Origin: DASRDR01 sp963812945 [NCBI: uncultured Candidatus Rokubacteria bacterium]
GTDB lineage: Bacteria; Methylomirabilota; Methylomirabilia; Rokubacteriales
Direction: 5' to 3'
Assembly: GCA_963812945.1 (NCBI GenBank)
Contig: CAWEXD010000012.1
Span: forward strand, 248,001 to 312,000
DNA length: 64,000 nucleotides
The notes beneath the pieces were generated by a model. The model worked only from the letters and a program-made list of their open reading frames with translations. It had not been told where the DNA came from and did not search any database. The position numbers and the translations under genes were made by a program. Of the stretch, positions 7,435-17,288 are shown in pieces (positions within the stretch are counted from its first letter, which is position 1; every line of letters begins with the position of its first letter).

Positions 7435-8313
7435 TCAGCGTCGCTCCAAGCCGGCCGCGGCCGGCGTCGGGAGTGTGGTGGAATCCCCGGCGGGCCGGCG
7501 GCGACTGACGGCGCCGGCCACGCGAACGGGACCGGTGGGCGTCGCGGAAGTCCGCGGCGTGAGCACGACCTGGTCCCGGAACCGGAGGTCGATGGACGCC
7601 ACGCGCTCGCCACGGGCGTCGAGCTCCCCGAGAACTCCGTCCAGCCGGGCCAGGCGGTCGGCCCAGGCGTCCGCCCCCAGCCGGACCTCGATCCCGTCGA
7701 CCAGGTAGAGCACGGGGCCGGGGGGGCGCCCGAGGTCCACCTCGGAGACGCGCGCGGCCAGCCGCCCGGAGGTGCGCTCGAGCACGTGGAGCAGCGCCAG
7801 CCCGGCCCTGAGGCCCTCGGACGGCGCGCCGGTGCCGGGCACCGGGGCGCCGACCCCGGTGAGGATCGGCAGGCCGGTCGAGCCCGGCCGGGCGTCGGTG
7901 GCCACGAGATACCCCTCGGCGTCGACCCAGTGAAGCCCGCCGGCGTTGACGAGCGCGTGCGGCTCGCGCTCCTCGACCAGCACGGTCACCCGGTCGGGCA
8001 GGTGGCGCACGACGTGCGCGCGCCGGACGCCGGGGAGGGCAGCCACGCGCGCCTCGGTGGCCAGGATGTCGAGCGCGAAGAGGTTCGTCCCGGGCTCGAT
8101 GCCGGCGGCCGCCAGGACCGCGCTCTCGTCGAGCCGGCGGGCGCCGGTGACCTCGACGATGCGCGTGGCGAGAAGAGGCGTCCGCAGGACCCAGTCCCAG
8201 GCCACGAAGGCCGCCACCCCCAGTCCCGTCAGGATCAGGCCGAGGGCCAGCGCTCGGACCACCACGCGGAGCGGCCGGCTGACGTGGCGGGAACGGTGGC
8301 GCTGGTTCGCCAT
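7435..8313 (-). CDS. ftsQ: Cell division protein FtsQ/DivIB
   Basis: Bitopic divisome protein, 292 residues. A short basic cytoplasmic tail ([13 protein letters not shown]) is followed by one membrane helix (residues about 20-43). Then comes the POTRA domain [27 protein letters not shown], with [26 protein letters not shown], and a beta-rich FtsQ domain ending in a Pro/Ala-rich tail. It links the early Z-ring to FtsL and septal synthase. It lies between murB and ftsA with a 110-base gap upstream; ddl, often found at this point, is absent. A GTG upstream (about 8395) could extend the tail by 27 residues, but no better ribosome-binding site supports it. Confidence 0.9.
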   Translation of the reverse strand: MANQRHRSRHVSRPLRVVVRALALGLILTGLGVAAFVAWDWVLRTPLLATRIVEVTGARRLDESAVLAAAGIEPGTNLFALDILATEARVAALPGVRRAHVVRHLPDRVTVLVEEREPHALVNAGGLHWVDAEGYLVATDARPGSTGLPILTGVGAPVPGTGAPSEGLRAGLALLHVLERTSGRLAARVSEVDLGRPPGPVLYLVDGIEVRLGADAWADRLARLDGVLGELDARGERVASIDLRFRDQVVLTPRTSATPTGPVRVAGAVSRRRPAGDSTTLPTPAAAGLERR

Positions 8314-8423
8314 CAGCCGCGCGCGGGACGCCAGGTCCTCCGGCGGCGCCGGCCGGGCGCGGGGGCCCGACAGGCCTCGGGTGGTGCCGGCCACGCTACC
8401 GCGTCGGACGGTCGGTGCTCGGC

Positions 8424-9302
8424 TCAATCGCCCAGGACTCGGAGCTCCGACGTGAGCCGGATCCCCGTCTGGCTGTGAACGCGCTCGAACGCGAGCTCCA
8501 GGAGACCGATGACGTCCTGCGCGGTGGCGCCGCCGCGATTGATGATGAAGTTGGCGTGCTTCGCGGAGATCTCGGCGCCGCCCACGCGCTTGCCCCGGAG
8601 CCCGGTCTTCTCGAGCAGCTTCGCGGCCTGGTCGTAGTCGGGGTTCTTCCAGACAGCGCCCACCGCCGCGAGCGCGAGCGGCTGCGTGGCCTTCTTCTGC
8701 TTGAGTCGCCCTCGGATCTCGGCCAGGATCTCCTTCTGCGGCTTCCGGTGGAGCTGCAGCCGCACCCCCAGGAGGATGGCCCCGGTCGGAAGCGCGAAGG
8801 TGCGGTACATGGACACCCCCGGGGCGGGCTTCAGCTCTCCGATGGTCCCGTCCCCGTGGAGGAAGTACACGGCCGACACGAAGTCCCAGATGGCGCCGTC
8901 GTGGGTGCCGGCGTTCATGGCGAGGGCGCCCCCCAGCGTCGCCGGGATCCCGACCAGGCATTCGATCCCGCCCAGCCCGAGCGCGGCGGCCTCGCGGATC
9001 ATCGTCGACAGGCCCGCGCCGCAGCCGATCGTGACCTCCTCGCCGTGGAACTCCATGCGGCCGAGGCACCCCTCGATCTTGAGGACGATGCCATGGTAGC
9101 CGCGGTCCCTCACGATCGTGTTGTGCCCGCTGCCCAGGATCGCGACGGGCAGCTTCTCCTTGTCGGCGAACATCAGCGTCTTCCGGACGTCGTCGACGTC
9201 CTGGGGGATGATGAAGATGTCCGCCGGCCCGCCGCAGCGGAGCGACGTGTGGAACGCGAGTGGCTCCTTGAAGCGCACCTCGCCTCGGATCTCACCCAGC
9301 AT
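8424..9302 (-). CDS. murB: UDP-N-acetylenolpyruvoylglucosamine reductase MurB
   Basis: FAD enzyme that reduces UDP-GlcNAc-enolpyruvate to UDP-MurNAc, the second committed step of peptidoglycan precursor synthesis; cytosolic, 292 residues. Visible: the [11 protein letters not shown] start of the FAD domain, the pyrophosphate loop [11 protein letters not shown], the family block [15 protein letters not shown], the GAVWKNP segment that holds the usual proton-donor position, and [21 protein letters not shown] near the end. The length and missing insert fit a type II MurB. ATG 9302 is preceded by AAGGAGACC at ideal spacing, and the gene overlaps murC by 11 bases, implying translational coupling. 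Confidence 0.96.
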   Translation of the reverse strand: MLGEIRGEVRFKEPLAFHTSLRCGGPADIFIIPQDVDDVRKTLMFADKEKLPVAILGSGHNTIVRDRGYHGIVLKIEGCLGRMEFHGEEVTIGCGAGLSTMIREAAALGLGGIECLVGIPATLGGALAMNAGTHDGAIWDFVSAVYFLHGDGTIGELKPAPGVSMYRTFALPTGAILLGVRLQLHRKPQKEILAEIRGRLKQKKATQPLALAAVGAVWKNPDYDQAAKLLEKTGLRGKRVGGAEISAKHANFIINRGGATAQDVIGLLELAFERVHSQTGIRLTSELRVLGD

Positions 9303-10740
9303 GCTGGTCTCCTTCTCCGCCCGAGGCCGGATCACCGGTCGGGGCCTCTCGCATTCCCAGGCGCTCCCGCACCTGGTCCGCGATCGCGCCGACGTCGCCC
9401 GCCCCGAGGGTCAGGACCAAGTCACCGGGCCGCGCGATGTGGAGGAGCGCCTCCACGACCTCGGCCCGGTCGCCCACGTATCGGACATCGCGGCCGCCGC
9501 GCGCCCCGATCCCCTCGGCCAGACTCCGGGCATGCACCCCGGGGATCGGCGGCTCGCCCGCCGGATAGATGTCGGTGACGATCAGCACATCCGCGTCGTC
9601 GAACGCCGCCAGAAACTCGTTGAACAGATGGAACGTCCGCGTGTAACGATGAGGCTGGAACAGGACGACACGCCGGCGGGCAAAGCCCTGCCGGGCGGCG
9701 GCCAGGGTCGCCCGGATCTCCGCCGGGTGGTGACCGTAGTCGTCGACCACCAGAACCCCCGCCACCTCGCCCTTCACCTGGAAGCGGCGCTGCACGCCCG
9801 TGAAGGCGGCGAGCGCCCGCTGCACGACCGCGAACGGCACTTCCAGATCGAGCGCGACCGCCGCCGCCGCGAGGGCGTTGGCCACGTTGTGGAGGCCCGG
9901 CACCTGGAGCCGGAGCTCCCCGAGGGAGTCCCCGCGCTGCAGCACCTCGAAGCGCGCGGTCAGCTCGCTGAGCCGCACGGAGGCCGCGACGAGATCGGCC
10001 GGCGCGTGGAGCCCGTACGTGATGACACGCTTCTCCACGCGGGGGAGGATCGCCTGGATCTCCGGCTGGTCGGCGCAGAGGACCGCCGCCCCGTAGAAGG
10101 GCACCTTGCCCACGAACGACAGGAAGGCCTCCCGGATCGCCGCGAGGTCCCGGTAGTAGTCGAGATGCTCGGCGTCGATCGTCGTCACCACCGCGATCGT
10201 GGGGGTGAGCCGCAGGAACGAGCCGTCGGACTCGTCGGCCTCCGCCACCAGGAAGTCGCCCTGCCCGAGCCGCGCGTTGGAGCCGAGCGCGGTCACCCGC
10301 CCGCCCACCACCAGCGTCGGGTCGAACCCGGCCTCGGCCAGGACGGCGCCGACCATCGAGGTGGTCGTGGTCTTCCCGTGCGTGCCGGCGATGGCGATCC
10401 CGTGCTTGACCCGCATCAGCTCGGCGAGCATCTCCGCGCGGGGGATCACCGGGATGCCCCGCTGCCGCGCGGCCTGGAGCTCCGGGTTGTCGCGGGTCAC
10501 CGCGGAGGAATAGACGACCACGTGGGCGCCCTCGATGTGGCCCGCGGCGTGGCCGACGTGAACCTTGGCGCCGAGCCGCTCGAGCCGCTCCACGGCCTCG
10601 TTGCGCCGGGCGTCGGAGCCCGTCACCCGGTAGCCGAGCGTCAGGATCACCTCGGCGAGGCCGCTCATCCCGACACCGCCGATGCCCACGAAGTGCACCT
10701 GCTGGTATCGCTTGAAGACGCGGGTCCCGGTCCCGGTCAT
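9292..10740 (-). CDS. murC: UDP-N-acetylmuramate--L-alanine ligase MurC
   Basis: ATP-dependent ligase adding L-Ala to UDP-MurNAc in the cytosol, 482 residues. The N-terminal UDP-binding Rossmann motif is [17 protein letters not shown], the ATP loop is [13 protein letters not shown] (about residue 110-120), and the central domain shows [10 protein letters not shown] and DAEHLDYY. The C-terminal domain shows [10 protein letters not shown] and FQPHRYTRT, both MurC hallmarks. It starts 4 bases after ftsW stops, leaving no room for murG, which most dcw clusters carry at exactly this point. It overlaps murB. Confidence 0.97.
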   Translation of the reverse strand: MTGTGTRVFKRYQQVHFVGIGGVGMSGLAEVILTLGYRVTGSDARRNEAVERLERLGAKVHVGHAAGHIEGAHVVVYSSAVTRDNPELQAARQRGIPVIPRAEMLAELMRVKHGIAIAGTHGKTTTTSMVGAVLAEAGFDPTLVVGGRVTALGSNARLGQGDFLVAEADESDGSFLRLTPTIAVVTTIDAEHLDYYRDLAAIREAFLSFVGKVPFYGAAVLCADQPEIQAILPRVEKRVITYGLHAPADLVAASVRLSELTARFEVLQRGDSLGELRLQVPGLHNVANALAAAAVALDLEVPFAVVQRALAAFTGVQRRFQVKGEVAGVLVVDDYGHHPAEIRATLAAARQGFARRRVVLFQPHRYTRTFHLFNEFLAAFDDADVLIVTDIYPAGEPPIPGVHARSLAEGIGARGGRDVRYVGDRAEVVEALLHIARPGDLVLTLGAGDVGAIADQVRERLGMREAPTGDPASGGEGDQHAG

Positions 10741-10744
10741 CGCG

Positions 10745-11842
10745 TCAGGCCTCGGCCCGCTGCGAGACGTTGAGGAGGATGCCCACCGCGGCCATCGCGA
10801 CCAGGAGGGCCGATCCGCCGGACGACACGAACGGCAGCGGCAGCCCCTTCGTGGGCAAGAGCCCGACCACGACAGCCAGGTTGACCGCGGCCTGAGTGGC
10901 GAGGAGCGCCGTGACCCCGAACGCCAGCAGGGCGCCGAACGGGTCGCCGACCCGGAGGCCGACCCGGAGGCCACGCCAGAGCAGGAGGCCGAACAGGGTC
11001 ACCGTCAGGACGGCGCCGACGAACCCGAGCTCCTCGCCCAGGATGGCGAAGATGAAGTCCGTGTGCGGCTCGGGCAGGTAGAAGAGCTTCTGCTTCGACT
11101 CTCCGAGGCCGCGCCCGAGAAGCCCGCCGCCGCCCAGCGCGAGGTAGGACTGGATGATCTGGAATCCCGCCCCTCGCGGGTCGGCCCACGGATCGAGGAA
11201 GGCGAAGAACCGGCGCAACCGGTAGGGCGCCACCCAGACGGCCAGAGCGACGACCGGGACGGCCAGGCTGCCGATCAGCCCCAGATGGGTCATCCGAGCC
11301 CCGGCGACGAAGAGCATGCAGAGGACGACGCCCACGATCGCCACGGCGGAGCCGAGGTCCGGCTGGAGCAGAACCAGTCCGGCCACCCCGCCGGTCACGA
11401 GTAAGGGCGGGAGGACCCCCCGCCACAGGCTCCCGGCCACGGCTTGCCGGCGCGCGAGGAAGTCGGCCAGGTAGAGAACCAAGACCAGCTTGGCGAGCTC
11501 GGTCGGCTGCACGGAGATCGGTCCCCAGCGGAGCCACCGCCGCGTGCCGTTGATCGACTGACCGAACGGCGGGATCAGCACGAGCACGAGAAGCACGAAG
11601 GCCAGCGCCAGGAGCGGGCTCACCAGGGGCCGCCACCGGCGGTAGTCGACGGCCATCACGCCCCACATGACGCCGAGCCCCAGCACCGCCCAGAACAGCT
11701 GCTTCTTGAGGAAGAAGTGCGCGTCCCCGAAGCGGTCGGTGGCGAGGATAGCGCTCGCCGAGTAGACCATCACCACGCCCAGCCCCAGGAGGCCCAGGAC
11801 GACCAGGAAGAGCCAGTAGTCGGGGCTCATCTTGCGCGGCAT
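10745..11842 (-). CDS. ftsW: SEDS-family septal peptidoglycan polymerase FtsW
   Basis: Polytopic membrane protein, 365 residues and about ten helices, of the SEDS family: a glycosyltransferase that polymerises lipid II together with its partner transpeptidase FtsI. Signature segments are [17 protein letters not shown] (the functional RODA/FTSW/SPOVE block), LLQPDLGSA, the extracellular loop with [18 protein letters not shown], and the C-terminal [20 protein letters not shown]. Its place between murD and murC marks it as FtsW rather than RodA. Gaps of 3 bases to murD and 4 bases to murC indicate one transcript. Confidence 0.95.
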   Translation of the reverse strand: MPRKMSPDYWLFLVVLGLLGLGVVMVYSASAILATDRFGDAHFFLKKQLFWAVLGLGVMWGVMAVDYRRWRPLVSPLLALAFVLLVLVLIPPFGQSINGTRRWLRWGPISVQPTELAKLVLVLYLADFLARRQAVAGSLWRGVLPPLLVTGGVAGLVLLQPDLGSAVAIVGVVLCMLFVAGARMTHLGLIGSLAVPVVALAVWVAPYRLRRFFAFLDPWADPRGAGFQIIQSYLALGGGGLLGRGLGESKQKLFYLPEPHTDFIFAILGEELGFVGAVLTVTLFGLLLWRGLRVGLRVGDPFGALLAFGVTALLATQAAVNLAVVVGLLPTKGLPLPFVSSGGSALLVAMAAVGILLNVSQRAEA

Positions 11843-11845
11843 GGC

Positions 11846-13270
11846 TCAGGGCTCCGGGAGGGCCCGGACCTCCTCGGTGAACACGGCGCCTCGGTGCTCG
11901 TAGTCCCGGAAGAGATCGAACGACGCGCAGGCGGGCGAGAGCAGGACCACGTCGCCCGCCGCGGCGAGCGCCGCCGCGCGTCGCACGGCCTCGCCCATCG
12001 ACGCCGCCTCCTCGACGCGGGTCACCGGGCGGAGCGCCGGACCCAGCGTCGCACGGCCCTCGCCGATCAGGACGGCGGCCTTGACCCGCCCCCGCGCCGC
12101 GGCCGCCAGCGCGTCGAAGCGCTGGCCCTTGTCGCGGCCGCCGGCGATGAGCACGATCGGCTCGTCGAACGCCGCGAGGGCCTTGAGCGTCGCGTCGACG
12201 TTCGTGCCCTTCGAGTCGTTGTAGAAGGCGACCCCGGCCCGCTCCCGGACCCACTCGAGCCGGTGCGGCACGGCCCGGAACGCGCGAATCGCCGCCCGGA
12301 GCCGCGCGGGAGGCACGCCGAGCGCCCCGGCGCACGCGGTGGCGGCGAGCACGTTCTCGACGTTGTGCGCCCCGCGAAGGAAGATGTCGGAGACCGGGCA
12401 GACCGGCTGATCGTCGGCGCCGATGCGGAGCGTGACCCAGCCGTCCCGGACCCACGTCCCGTGCGGCACCGGCCGCAGGCGGCTGAACCAGAGGAGCCGC
12501 GCCCGCACGCTCGGCACGAGGCCCGCCGCGCCCGCATCGTCGGCGTTCACCACGGCCCAGTCCTGGGCGCCCTGGGCGCGGAAGATCCGGGCCTTGGCCG
12601 CCGCGTAGGCGGCGAGGCTCCCGTGCCGATCGAGATGGTCGGGCGTGACGTTCAGGACCGCCGCGACGTGCGGCCGGAAGGCCTCCGTCGTCTCCAGCTG
12701 GAAGCTCGAGACCTCCGCGACGACCCATCCGTCGGCCGGGAAGTCGAGCGCGTCGGCGGTGAGGGGCCGGCCGATGTTCCCGCCCACGAGCACGGGCCGG
12801 CCGGACTCCCCCAAGAGCGCGCCCACCAGCGCCGTCGTCGTGGTCTTCCCGTTCGTGCCCGTGATCGCGACGAACTCCGCGGTCATCGTCCGGTACGCGA
12901 GCTCGACCTCGCCGAGGACGGGGATCCCCCGCGCCCGGCAGCCGCCGAGCGTCGGGTGATCGGCCGGCACACCGGGACTGACCACGACCAGCTGGGCCGT
13001 CTCGAACGCCTCGGACGGGTGGCCGCCCAGGACGAGGCGCACGCCCTCGGCCGAGAGGGCCCGCGCCTCCGGGGTGAGGGCATCCGCCGCGCGCGCGTCC
13101 GTGCCGGTAACGCGGGCCCCGAGCGTCCGGAGCAGCCGGCATGCCGCGACACCGCTCCGGGCCAGGCCGACCACCGTCACCGGCCGCCCGGCGAGTGCCT
13201 CCCGCCAGGGCCGTCCGCGCGCGGCCTCGAGGAACGCCGGACCGACTCGCTCGGGCGCCATCGTGGTCAT
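11846..13270 (-). CDS. murD: UDP-N-acetylmuramoyl-L-alanine--D-glutamate ligase MurD
   Basis: 474-residue cytosolic ligase adding D-Glu to UDP-MurNAc-L-Ala. N-terminal motif VTVVGLARSGVAACRLL; ATP loop ITGTNGKTTTTALVG; carbamylated-lysine/metal region VAEVSSFQLETT; central NVTPDHLDRHGS; C-terminal YNDSKGTNVDATLKAL and LLSPACASFDLFRDYEHRG, diagnostic for MurD. The ATG at 13270 overlaps the mraY stop as ATGA, favouring it over longer upstream starts. N-terminal residues MTTMAPERV offer a second ATG three codons in. Confidence 0.96.
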   Translation of the reverse strand: MTTMAPERVGPAFLEAARGRPWREALAGRPVTVVGLARSGVAACRLLRTLGARVTGTDARAADALTPEARALSAEGVRLVLGGHPSEAFETAQLVVVSPGVPADHPTLGGCRARGIPVLGEVELAYRTMTAEFVAITGTNGKTTTTALVGALLGESGRPVLVGGNIGRPLTADALDFPADGWVVAEVSSFQLETTEAFRPHVAAVLNVTPDHLDRHGSLAAYAAAKARIFRAQGAQDWAVVNADDAGAAGLVPSVRARLLWFSRLRPVPHGTWVRDGWVTLRIGADDQPVCPVSDIFLRGAHNVENVLAATACAGALGVPPARLRAAIRAFRAVPHRLEWVRERAGVAFYNDSKGTNVDATLKALAAFDEPIVLIAGGRDKGQRFDALAAAARGRVKAAVLIGEGRATLGPALRPVTRVEEAASMGEAVRRAAALAAAGDVVLLSPACASFDLFRDYEHRGAVFTEEVRALPEP

Positions 13271-14340
13271 CTGAGCTTGAGCGTCGTGAGCGCCATGAGG
13301 GCCATCAGCACCGCGAGGATCCAGAATCGGATCACGACCTTGTTCTCGGCCCACCCCATCAGCTCGAAGTGGTGGTGGAGCGGCGCCATCCGGAAGATGC
13401 GCCGGCCCGTGAGGCGGAACGAGGCGACCTGGAGGATCACGGATCCCGCCTCGACGACGAACAGGCCGCCGATGAACGGCAGGAGGAGCTCCGCCTTCGA
13501 CAGGATGGCGAGGGTGCCGATGGCGCCGCCCAGGGAGAGCGACCCCACGTCCCCCATGAACACCTCGGCGGGGTGGCTGTTGAACCAGAGGAAACCGATC
13601 CCGGCCCCCATCATGGCGCCGCAGAACACCGTCAGCTCACCCGCCCCCCGAACTTTCAGGATGTAGAGGTACTCGGACAGCCGGACGTTGCCGGTGACAT
13701 AGGCGATGATCCCGAATGCGAGCGCCGCGACGATGACGGGGCCCATGGCGAGCCCGTCGAGCCCGTCGGTCAGGTTGACCGCGTTGGACGCGCCGACCAC
13801 GATCAGGGCGGCGAAGAGGATGTACCAGGCCCCGAGGTCCGGAGTCCATTCCTTGGCGAACGGGACCGAGAGCTGGGTGGTGACGCCATCGGCCGGGAAG
13901 CGGTAGAGGTACAGGCCCACGGCCAGCCCGACCGCCAGCTGGGCCAGGAACTTCTCGCGGATCTTCAGGGGACGCCCCGTCCTCAGCTTGAGCCAGTCGT
14001 CGTAGAAGCCGATCGCCCCGAGCGCGACCGTCACGAGCAGCACGACCCAGACGTACCGATTCCCGAGGTTGCCCCAGAGCAGCACGGAGACGACGAGCGA
14101 CCCCAGGATGAGGAGTCCGCCCATCGTGGGGGTGCCGGCCTTGGCCCGGTGGCCCTGCGGACCGTCGGTGCGAATGGTCTCCCCGATTTGCCGCTCGCGG
14201 AGCTTCCGGATCATCCACGGGCCGAGGCAGAGGGACACGACCAGCGCGGTCACGAGCGCCATCGCCGTCCGGAAGGTGATGTACCGGAAGACGTTGAACA
14301 GGATGTGGTACTTGGCGAAGCCGGCCAGGGCCGTCAGCAC
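13267..14340 (-). CDS. mraY: Phospho-N-acetylmuramoyl-pentapeptide-transferase MraY
   Basis: Integral membrane enzyme that transfers phospho-MurNAc-pentapeptide to undecaprenyl phosphate, making lipid I. 357 residues and about ten helices. Catalytic and signature motifs: the GTPTMGGLLIL block, FYDDWLKL with its aspartates, NLTDGLDGLA, the HPAEVFMGDVGSLSLGG loop, and MAPLHHHFELMGW with the histidine cluster. It starts with GTG at 14340 inside the end of murF (7-base overlap) and ends overlapping murD. Its product lipid I needs MurG to become lipid II, and murG is not in this cluster. Confidence 0.96.
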   Translation of the reverse strand: MLTALAGFAKYHILFNVFRYITFRTAMALVTALVVSLCLGPWMIRKLRERQIGETIRTDGPQGHRAKAGTPTMGGLLILGSLVVSVLLWGNLGNRYVWVVLLVTVALGAIGFYDDWLKLRTGRPLKIREKFLAQLAVGLAVGLYLYRFPADGVTTQLSVPFAKEWTPDLGAWYILFAALIVVGASNAVNLTDGLDGLAMGPVIVAALAFGIIAYVTGNVRLSEYLYILKVRGAGELTVFCGAMMGAGIGFLWFNSHPAEVFMGDVGSLSLGGAIGTLAILSKAELLLPFIGGLFVVEAGSVILQVASFRLTGRRIFRMAPLHHHFELMGWAENKVVIRFWILAVLMALMALTTLKLR

Positions 14341-15737
14341 CGTGCCTCCCGGGCCGCGCCGAGCCCCGTCTGGAGCGCGTCGACGGCGCGCTCCATCCGC
14401 ATCCCCCGTGATCCCTTCACCAGCACCCGGTCCCCGCGCGCGACACGGGCGAGCGCGTGCGCCACGGCGCCCTCGGGGCTGGCGAACGTCGCCACCTCGG
14501 GGCACCCCGCCGACCGGGCGGTCTCGGCGGCCAGCCGCATGCCGGGGCCGACGGCCATGAACCCGGCCACCGGCAGGGCGGCCACCCAGGCCCCGACCTC
14601 GCGGTGCGCCGCCTCCGAGTGCGCACCGAGCTCCAGCATGTCGCCGAGGATGGCCCAGCGGCGCCCCCCGCCTGGGGCCTCCCGGAGCGTGTCGAGGGCC
14701 GCGCGCACCGACACCGGGTTGGCGTTGTAGGTGTCGTCGAGGATCCGGACCCCTCCGGCCTCGCGCCAGACGAGCCGCCCCTTGACGGCCGCCGCCAGCG
14801 CGAGCGCCGCAGCCGCCTCGTCGAGCGGCACGCCCAGCCCGAGCCCGACGGCGGCCGCGGCCGCCGCGTGCCATGCGTTGTGCCGGCCGGCCAGCGGCAG
14901 GCGGACGTCGGCGGTCGCGGTCCCCGCCACCAGCCGGAACGCGAGTCCCCCGTCGGCCAAGGCGACGTCGCCGAGCCGGACATCCGCGGCGTCCGCCTGG
15001 CCGTAGGTCATCACCGGCCCGCGGGCTCGCGCGGCGAGCGCCAGCACCAGCGGATCGTCGGCGTTGAGGACGATGATCCCGTCGGGAGGGATCGCTTCGA
15101 CCAGCTCCCCCTTCGCTTTCTGGACGCCCTCGATCGAGCCGACCCCCTCGAGGTGGGCGGGGGCGATCGTCGTGACCACGCCGACCGTCGGCTGGCACAG
15201 CTGGGCGAGCGCGCTGATCTCCCCGAAGGCGTTCATGCCGAGCTCGAGCACCGCGGCCTCGTGCTCTGGCTCGAGCGCGAGGAGGGTCAGCGGCACTCCC
15301 CACTGGTTGTTGTAGCTGCCCTGTGGCTTCAACACCCGCCGGCGCGCGGACAGCACCGTCGCGACGAGCTCCTTCGTCGTCGTCTTGCCGTTGGACCCGG
15401 TGATGGCGACCACCGGGATGGCAAAGCGCCGGCGATGAGCCGTGCCCCAGCGCTGGAGCGCCGTCGTCGTGTCGTCGACCAGCACGACCGGGAAGTCGCT
15501 CTCCGACCCGGTTCCGGGAGGGATCCGCATCACGACGGCGCACGCGGCCCCCCGCATGCGAGCGTGGCCCACGAAAGCATGACCATCCTGCTGCGCCCCG
15601 CGGATCGCGAAGAACGCGTCCCCGGGCCGGCAGGTCCGGCTGTCGATCGAGACTCCGGTGACGACGGTGTCGAGGCGTCCTCCGACGAGGGCGCCCTGGG
15701 CGGCCCGGACCAGCTCGGCCAGCGTCAGGCGGGGCAC
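14334..15737 (-). CDS. murF: UDP-MurNAc-tripeptide--D-Ala-D-Ala ligase MurF
   Basis: 467-residue cytosolic ligase that adds D-Ala-D-Ala to form the UDP-MurNAc-pentapeptide. N-terminal domain with GVSIDSRTCRPGDAFFAIRG; ATP loop AITGSNGKTTTKELVA; central motifs LELGMNAFGEI and NADDPLVLAL; C-terminal ILDDTYNANPVSVRAAL and LGDMLELG, which distinguish MurF from MurE. The start is GTG at 15737 with GGAGG six bases upstream, lying inside the last codons of murE (13-base overlap). D-Ala-D-Ala must come from a ddl gene elsewhere. Confidence 0.96.
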   Translation of the reverse strand: MPRLTLAELVRAAQGALVGGRLDTVVTGVSIDSRTCRPGDAFFAIRGAQQDGHAFVGHARMRGAACAVVMRIPPGTGSESDFPVVLVDDTTTALQRWGTAHRRRFAIPVVAITGSNGKTTTKELVATVLSARRRVLKPQGSYNNQWGVPLTLLALEPEHEAAVLELGMNAFGEISALAQLCQPTVGVVTTIAPAHLEGVGSIEGVQKAKGELVEAIPPDGIIVLNADDPLVLALAARARGPVMTYGQADAADVRLGDVALADGGLAFRLVAGTATADVRLPLAGRHNAWHAAAAAAVGLGLGVPLDEAAAALALAAAVKGRLVWREAGGVRILDDTYNANPVSVRAALDTLREAPGGGRRWAILGDMLELGAHSEAAHREVGAWVAALPVAGFMAVGPGMRLAAETARSAGCPEVATFASPEGAVAHALARVARGDRVLVKGSRGMRMERAVDALQTGLGAAREARC

Positions 15738-17284
15738 GGCGAGCCTCCGCCTGGCTGATGCGCGCGCCCGGCGAGAAATTCCCCGGCCACCAGCCGGTCG
15801 TCGAACGGGAGGACCTGGCCGCCGATGATCTGATACGTCTCGTGACCCTTCCCGGCGATGACGACCGTGTCGCCGCGGTGCGCCCAGTCGAGCGCTTCAC
15901 GGATCGCGGCGCGCCGGTCCGGATACCGCGCACAGCCGCCGTGAGGAGGCGGCACGACCCCGGTGGCGATCTCCTCGATGATGGCCGCCGGGTCTTCGGA
16001 GCGCGGGTTGTCCGACGTCAGCCAGATCCGGTCGGCGAGCGCCGCCGCGATCCGCCCCATCACCGGACGCTTGGTCCGGTCGCGGTCCCCGCCCGCCCCG
16101 AAGACGACGCCGAGCCGCCCCCGGGTGAGACGCCGCGCCGTCTCCAGGACTCGCTGGAGCGCGTCGGGGGTGTGAGCATAGTCGACCACCACCAGGAAGT
16201 CTTGGCCGGCCTCGACCTGCTCGAACCGCCCCGGCACACGGGTCACCGACGCGAGCGCGGACGCGATCGCACCCGGCTCGAGGCCGAGGGCAACCCCGAT
16301 CCCCACCGCGCCGAGGAGGTTCATCACATTGTGCTCGCCGATGAGCCGGGAGTCGATCCGGACGGGGCCCCGCGGGCTCGTGGCCAGGAGCTGGATGCCC
16401 CCGAAACCCGACTCGTGCCGCACCGGCCGGATGGCGTGGCCGGGCTCGAGGCCGAACGTGAGCACCCGGCCGGGAAGCGCCGCGGCCCAGGCGGCCCCCA
16501 CCGGGTCGTCGGCGTTCAGGACGGCGGTCGACCCGGGCTTCCGCCCCGCCGGCAAGAGCTCGGAGAAGAGCCGCCGCTTGGCGGTGGCGTACTCCCCCAT
16601 CGTGCCGTGAAAGTCGAGGTGGTCCTGGGTGAGGTTCGTGAACACGGCCACGTCGAAGGCGACGCCGTCCACGCGGTGGAGCGCGAGCGCGTGGGAGGAC
16701 ACCTCCATCGCCACCCCACCCACTCCGGCCGCGACCATCTCGGCCAGGAGCCCCTGCAGTTCGATCGCCTCGGGCGTGGTCTGACCCGCGTCGCGAGCCC
16801 GGCCGCGGACGACGTACTGGATGGTACCGATGACGCCCGTCTCGAGGCCCCGAGCCCGGAGGAGCGCCTCGCAGAGGTACGACGTCGTGGTCTTGCCGTT
16901 CGTGCCCGTGATGCCGACGACGGTCAGGGCCTGCGAGGGATGCCCGTAGTAGGCGTCGGCCAGCCGCGGCAGCGCCCGCCGAGTGTCGGGGACCAGAATC
17001 CGTCCGACATCCTGTCCCGGCAGCGGGTCCGGCGGCTCCGCCACGACGGCGCGGGCGCCACGCTCGACCGCCTGGGGGATGAAGCGGTGGCCGTCGGCGC
17101 GGAGCCCGCGCACCGCGACGAAGCAGCTGCCGGCGGTGACCCGGCGCGAGTCGTCCGTCAGACCGCGGACGGTCGCGGGCAACGGTCCCCGGACCTCTCG
17201 CTCGGGCATCGCCTCGAGCAAGGTCTCGAGCGGGACCTCGCGCGGCTCGGAGTTGATCGGGCGGCCGTCGGCCTGTGGGCTCAC
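15725..17284 (-). CDS. murE: UDP-MurNAc-tripeptide synthetase MurE (meso-DAP type)
   Basis: 519-residue cytosolic ligase adding the third stem-peptide amino acid. Motifs: GLTDDSRRVTAGSCFVAV near the N-terminus, ATP loop GITGTNGKTTTSYL, VAMEVSSHALALHRVDG, NLTQDHLDFHGTM with NADDPVG, and the substrate-selecting segment TSDNPRSEDP. The DNPR motif is that of enzymes using meso-diaminopimelate, so the cell wall is expected to be the Gram-negative A1-gamma type. The likely start is GTG at 17284, 4 bases past the ftsI stop; longer upstream starts would run through the ftsI tail repeats. It overlaps murF. Confidence 0.95.
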   Translation of the reverse strand: MSPQADGRPINSEPREVPLETLLEAMPEREVRGPLPATVRGLTDDSRRVTAGSCFVAVRGLRADGHRFIPQAVERGARAVVAEPPDPLPGQDVGRILVPDTRRALPRLADAYYGHPSQALTVVGITGTNGKTTTSYLCEALLRARGLETGVIGTIQYVVRGRARDAGQTTPEAIELQGLLAEMVAAGVGGVAMEVSSHALALHRVDGVAFDVAVFTNLTQDHLDFHGTMGEYATAKRRLFSELLPAGRKPGSTAVLNADDPVGAAWAAALPGRVLTFGLEPGHAIRPVRHESGFGGIQLLATSPRGPVRIDSRLIGEHNVMNLLGAVGIGVALGLEPGAIASALASVTRVPGRFEQVEAGQDFLVVVDYAHTPDALQRVLETARRLTRGRLGVVFGAGGDRDRTKRPVMGRIAAALADRIWLTSDNPRSEDPAAIIEEIATGVVPPPHGGCARYPDRRAAIREALDWAHRGDTVVIAGKGHETYQIIGGQVLPFDDRLVAGEFLAGRAHQPGGGSPCPA

Positions 17285-17288
17285 CGGG

